A stretch of 64,000 nucleotides of DNA from Lichenostomus cassidix (Eukaryota > Chordata > Aves > Passeriformes > Meliphagidae), in NCBI GenBank assembly GCA_008360975.2, contig CM039182.1, positions 18,944,324 through 19,008,323 of the forward strand. The letters are read 5' to 3'. The position numbers and the translations under genes are program-made. Shown piece by piece: positions 63,290 through 64,000 of the stretch (its first letter is position 1; the number at the start of each line of letters is the position of its first letter). Below the pieces are notes generated by a model, which was not told where the DNA came from, ran no database searches, and was given only the letters and a program-made list of their open reading frames with translations.

Positions 63290-63365
63290 GAATCATAGAA
63301 ATACAGCTACATTCAGGTTGAAAAGGACTTCTGGATGCCATCTAGCCAACCCATCCTCTAGACAA
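63290..63365 (-). mobile_element. CR1 LINE 3' terminal fragment
   Basis: The plus strand reads GGAATCATAGAAATACAG, TTCAGGTTGAAAAGGACTTCTGG, GCCATCTAGCCAACCC. This matches the reversed CR1 end (ATCATAGAAT, GGTTGGAAGGGACCTCTGG, ATCATCTAGTCCAACCC). Only about 75 bases align. Confidence 0.75.
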
Positions 63366-64000
63366 AAACCATAACAACTTAAAAACTGGATCATGTGGAT
63401 GATCAGTTTTATCATCTTCATATTTGTCAGGCTGCTGCTGGTGAAACAGGGCAAGGATGAGAGAAAGTCACCATCAGCAAACATCTGGATTACATCTGTG
63501 AGCATGTCCATTGTAGTGACCAGCAGATGCAGGAAAACATGGAGGCATGGGGCAACAGTGCCAACACAGGCACAGCTGCACCAGTGCAGTCACCAAACCC
63601 ACAGGGAGCTCTGGGCAAGGCTTGAGCCCCCCAGTATTGGCAAGGAGAAAGGTACACAGCCACATGCTGGACTTCAGGTTTTGCAAACAGAAATTAAGAT
63701 CCTGCTCCCCTTCAACACCTCTTCCAAAACTGCAAAGTAGTAGCCAGTGGCAGATGTCAAGGCAAGTATTGGAACAAGCTGAAAATACAGGGACCCTTTC
63801 TAAGACAAGGTCTGGCCATCTGTGTGTGAAACATGATTATTGATATGTACCATCAACATCTTGGATTGAAATGAAGATTAGCCAGATCTGAGACTTGGTT
63901 GCTTGTATTCTTTTTGATTGTGAGACCTCAGGAGCAAAACAACTCTGAGAAGACCACACTGAACACACTGAAACTGGTATTTGGTTTTCTTAAAAGTTTG
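63366..64000. other. No gene recognised; possible unknown repeat
   Basis: GC content is higher than in neighbouring DNA, with overlapping open frames on both strands (115 and 98 codons plus; 72 and 70 minus). It follows the CR1 fragment directly and may belong to an interspersed repeat I do not recognise. Confidence 0.4.

Noticed and set aside
1..64000. CRISPR arrays, operons, integrases, phage or other prokaryotic systems
   Set aside because: No spaced direct repeats, no gene clusters and no ribosome binding sites were seen. The window is vertebrate in every respect.

Overview
The window reads as nuclear DNA from a bird, most likely a passerine. It is AT-rich, almost free of coding sequence, and stocked with avian repeats. 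These are CR1 LINE 3' ends carrying the ATTCTATG octamer, a solo LTR of a common avian endogenous retrovirus type, and a tRNA-Ile-headed SINE with a CR1-like tail of the kind I know as TguSINE1 from songbirds. No prokaryotic gene organisation is present: there are no operons, and open frames are short and look random.

Layout. From 1 to about 33.9 kb is AT-rich non-coding DNA with scattered old repeats (CR1 at 8.7, 21.2 and 30.9 kb; SINE at 19.95 kb; a long imperfect hairpin at 20.63 kb). At 34.0-34.17 kb is a small isolated GC-rich islet. At 36.07-37.87 kb lies a strong CpG island, the one clear gene landmark. Inside it, on the minus strand, is a short first coding exon (36654-36762). It encodes a signal-peptide-like N terminus and runs straight into a consensus splice donor. 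The 36 kb to its left would then be intron 1 of a secreted or membrane-protein gene, and the CpG-rich DNA to its right the promoter. An ATTA-rich block at 38.2-38.4 kb beside the promoter looks like a homeodomain-type regulatory element. From 38.5 to 64 kb is upstream or intergenic DNA with an ERV solo LTR (46.9-47.5 kb), a perfect 25-unit GGAA microsatellite (54.64-54.74 kb), a second SINE (57.65 kb), a CR1 copy with a decayed reverse-transcriptase C terminus (59.0-59.5 kb) and a small CR1 piece (63.3 kb).

I could not identify the gene behind the first exon, and I found no second exon with confidence. I did not find a new multi-gene system. The items most worth a second look are the signal-peptide exon, the G-quadruplex-forming runs on both sides of it, the ATTA cluster, the 71-base hairpin built around a perfect CRE palindrome, and the isolated GC islet with a good splice donor.
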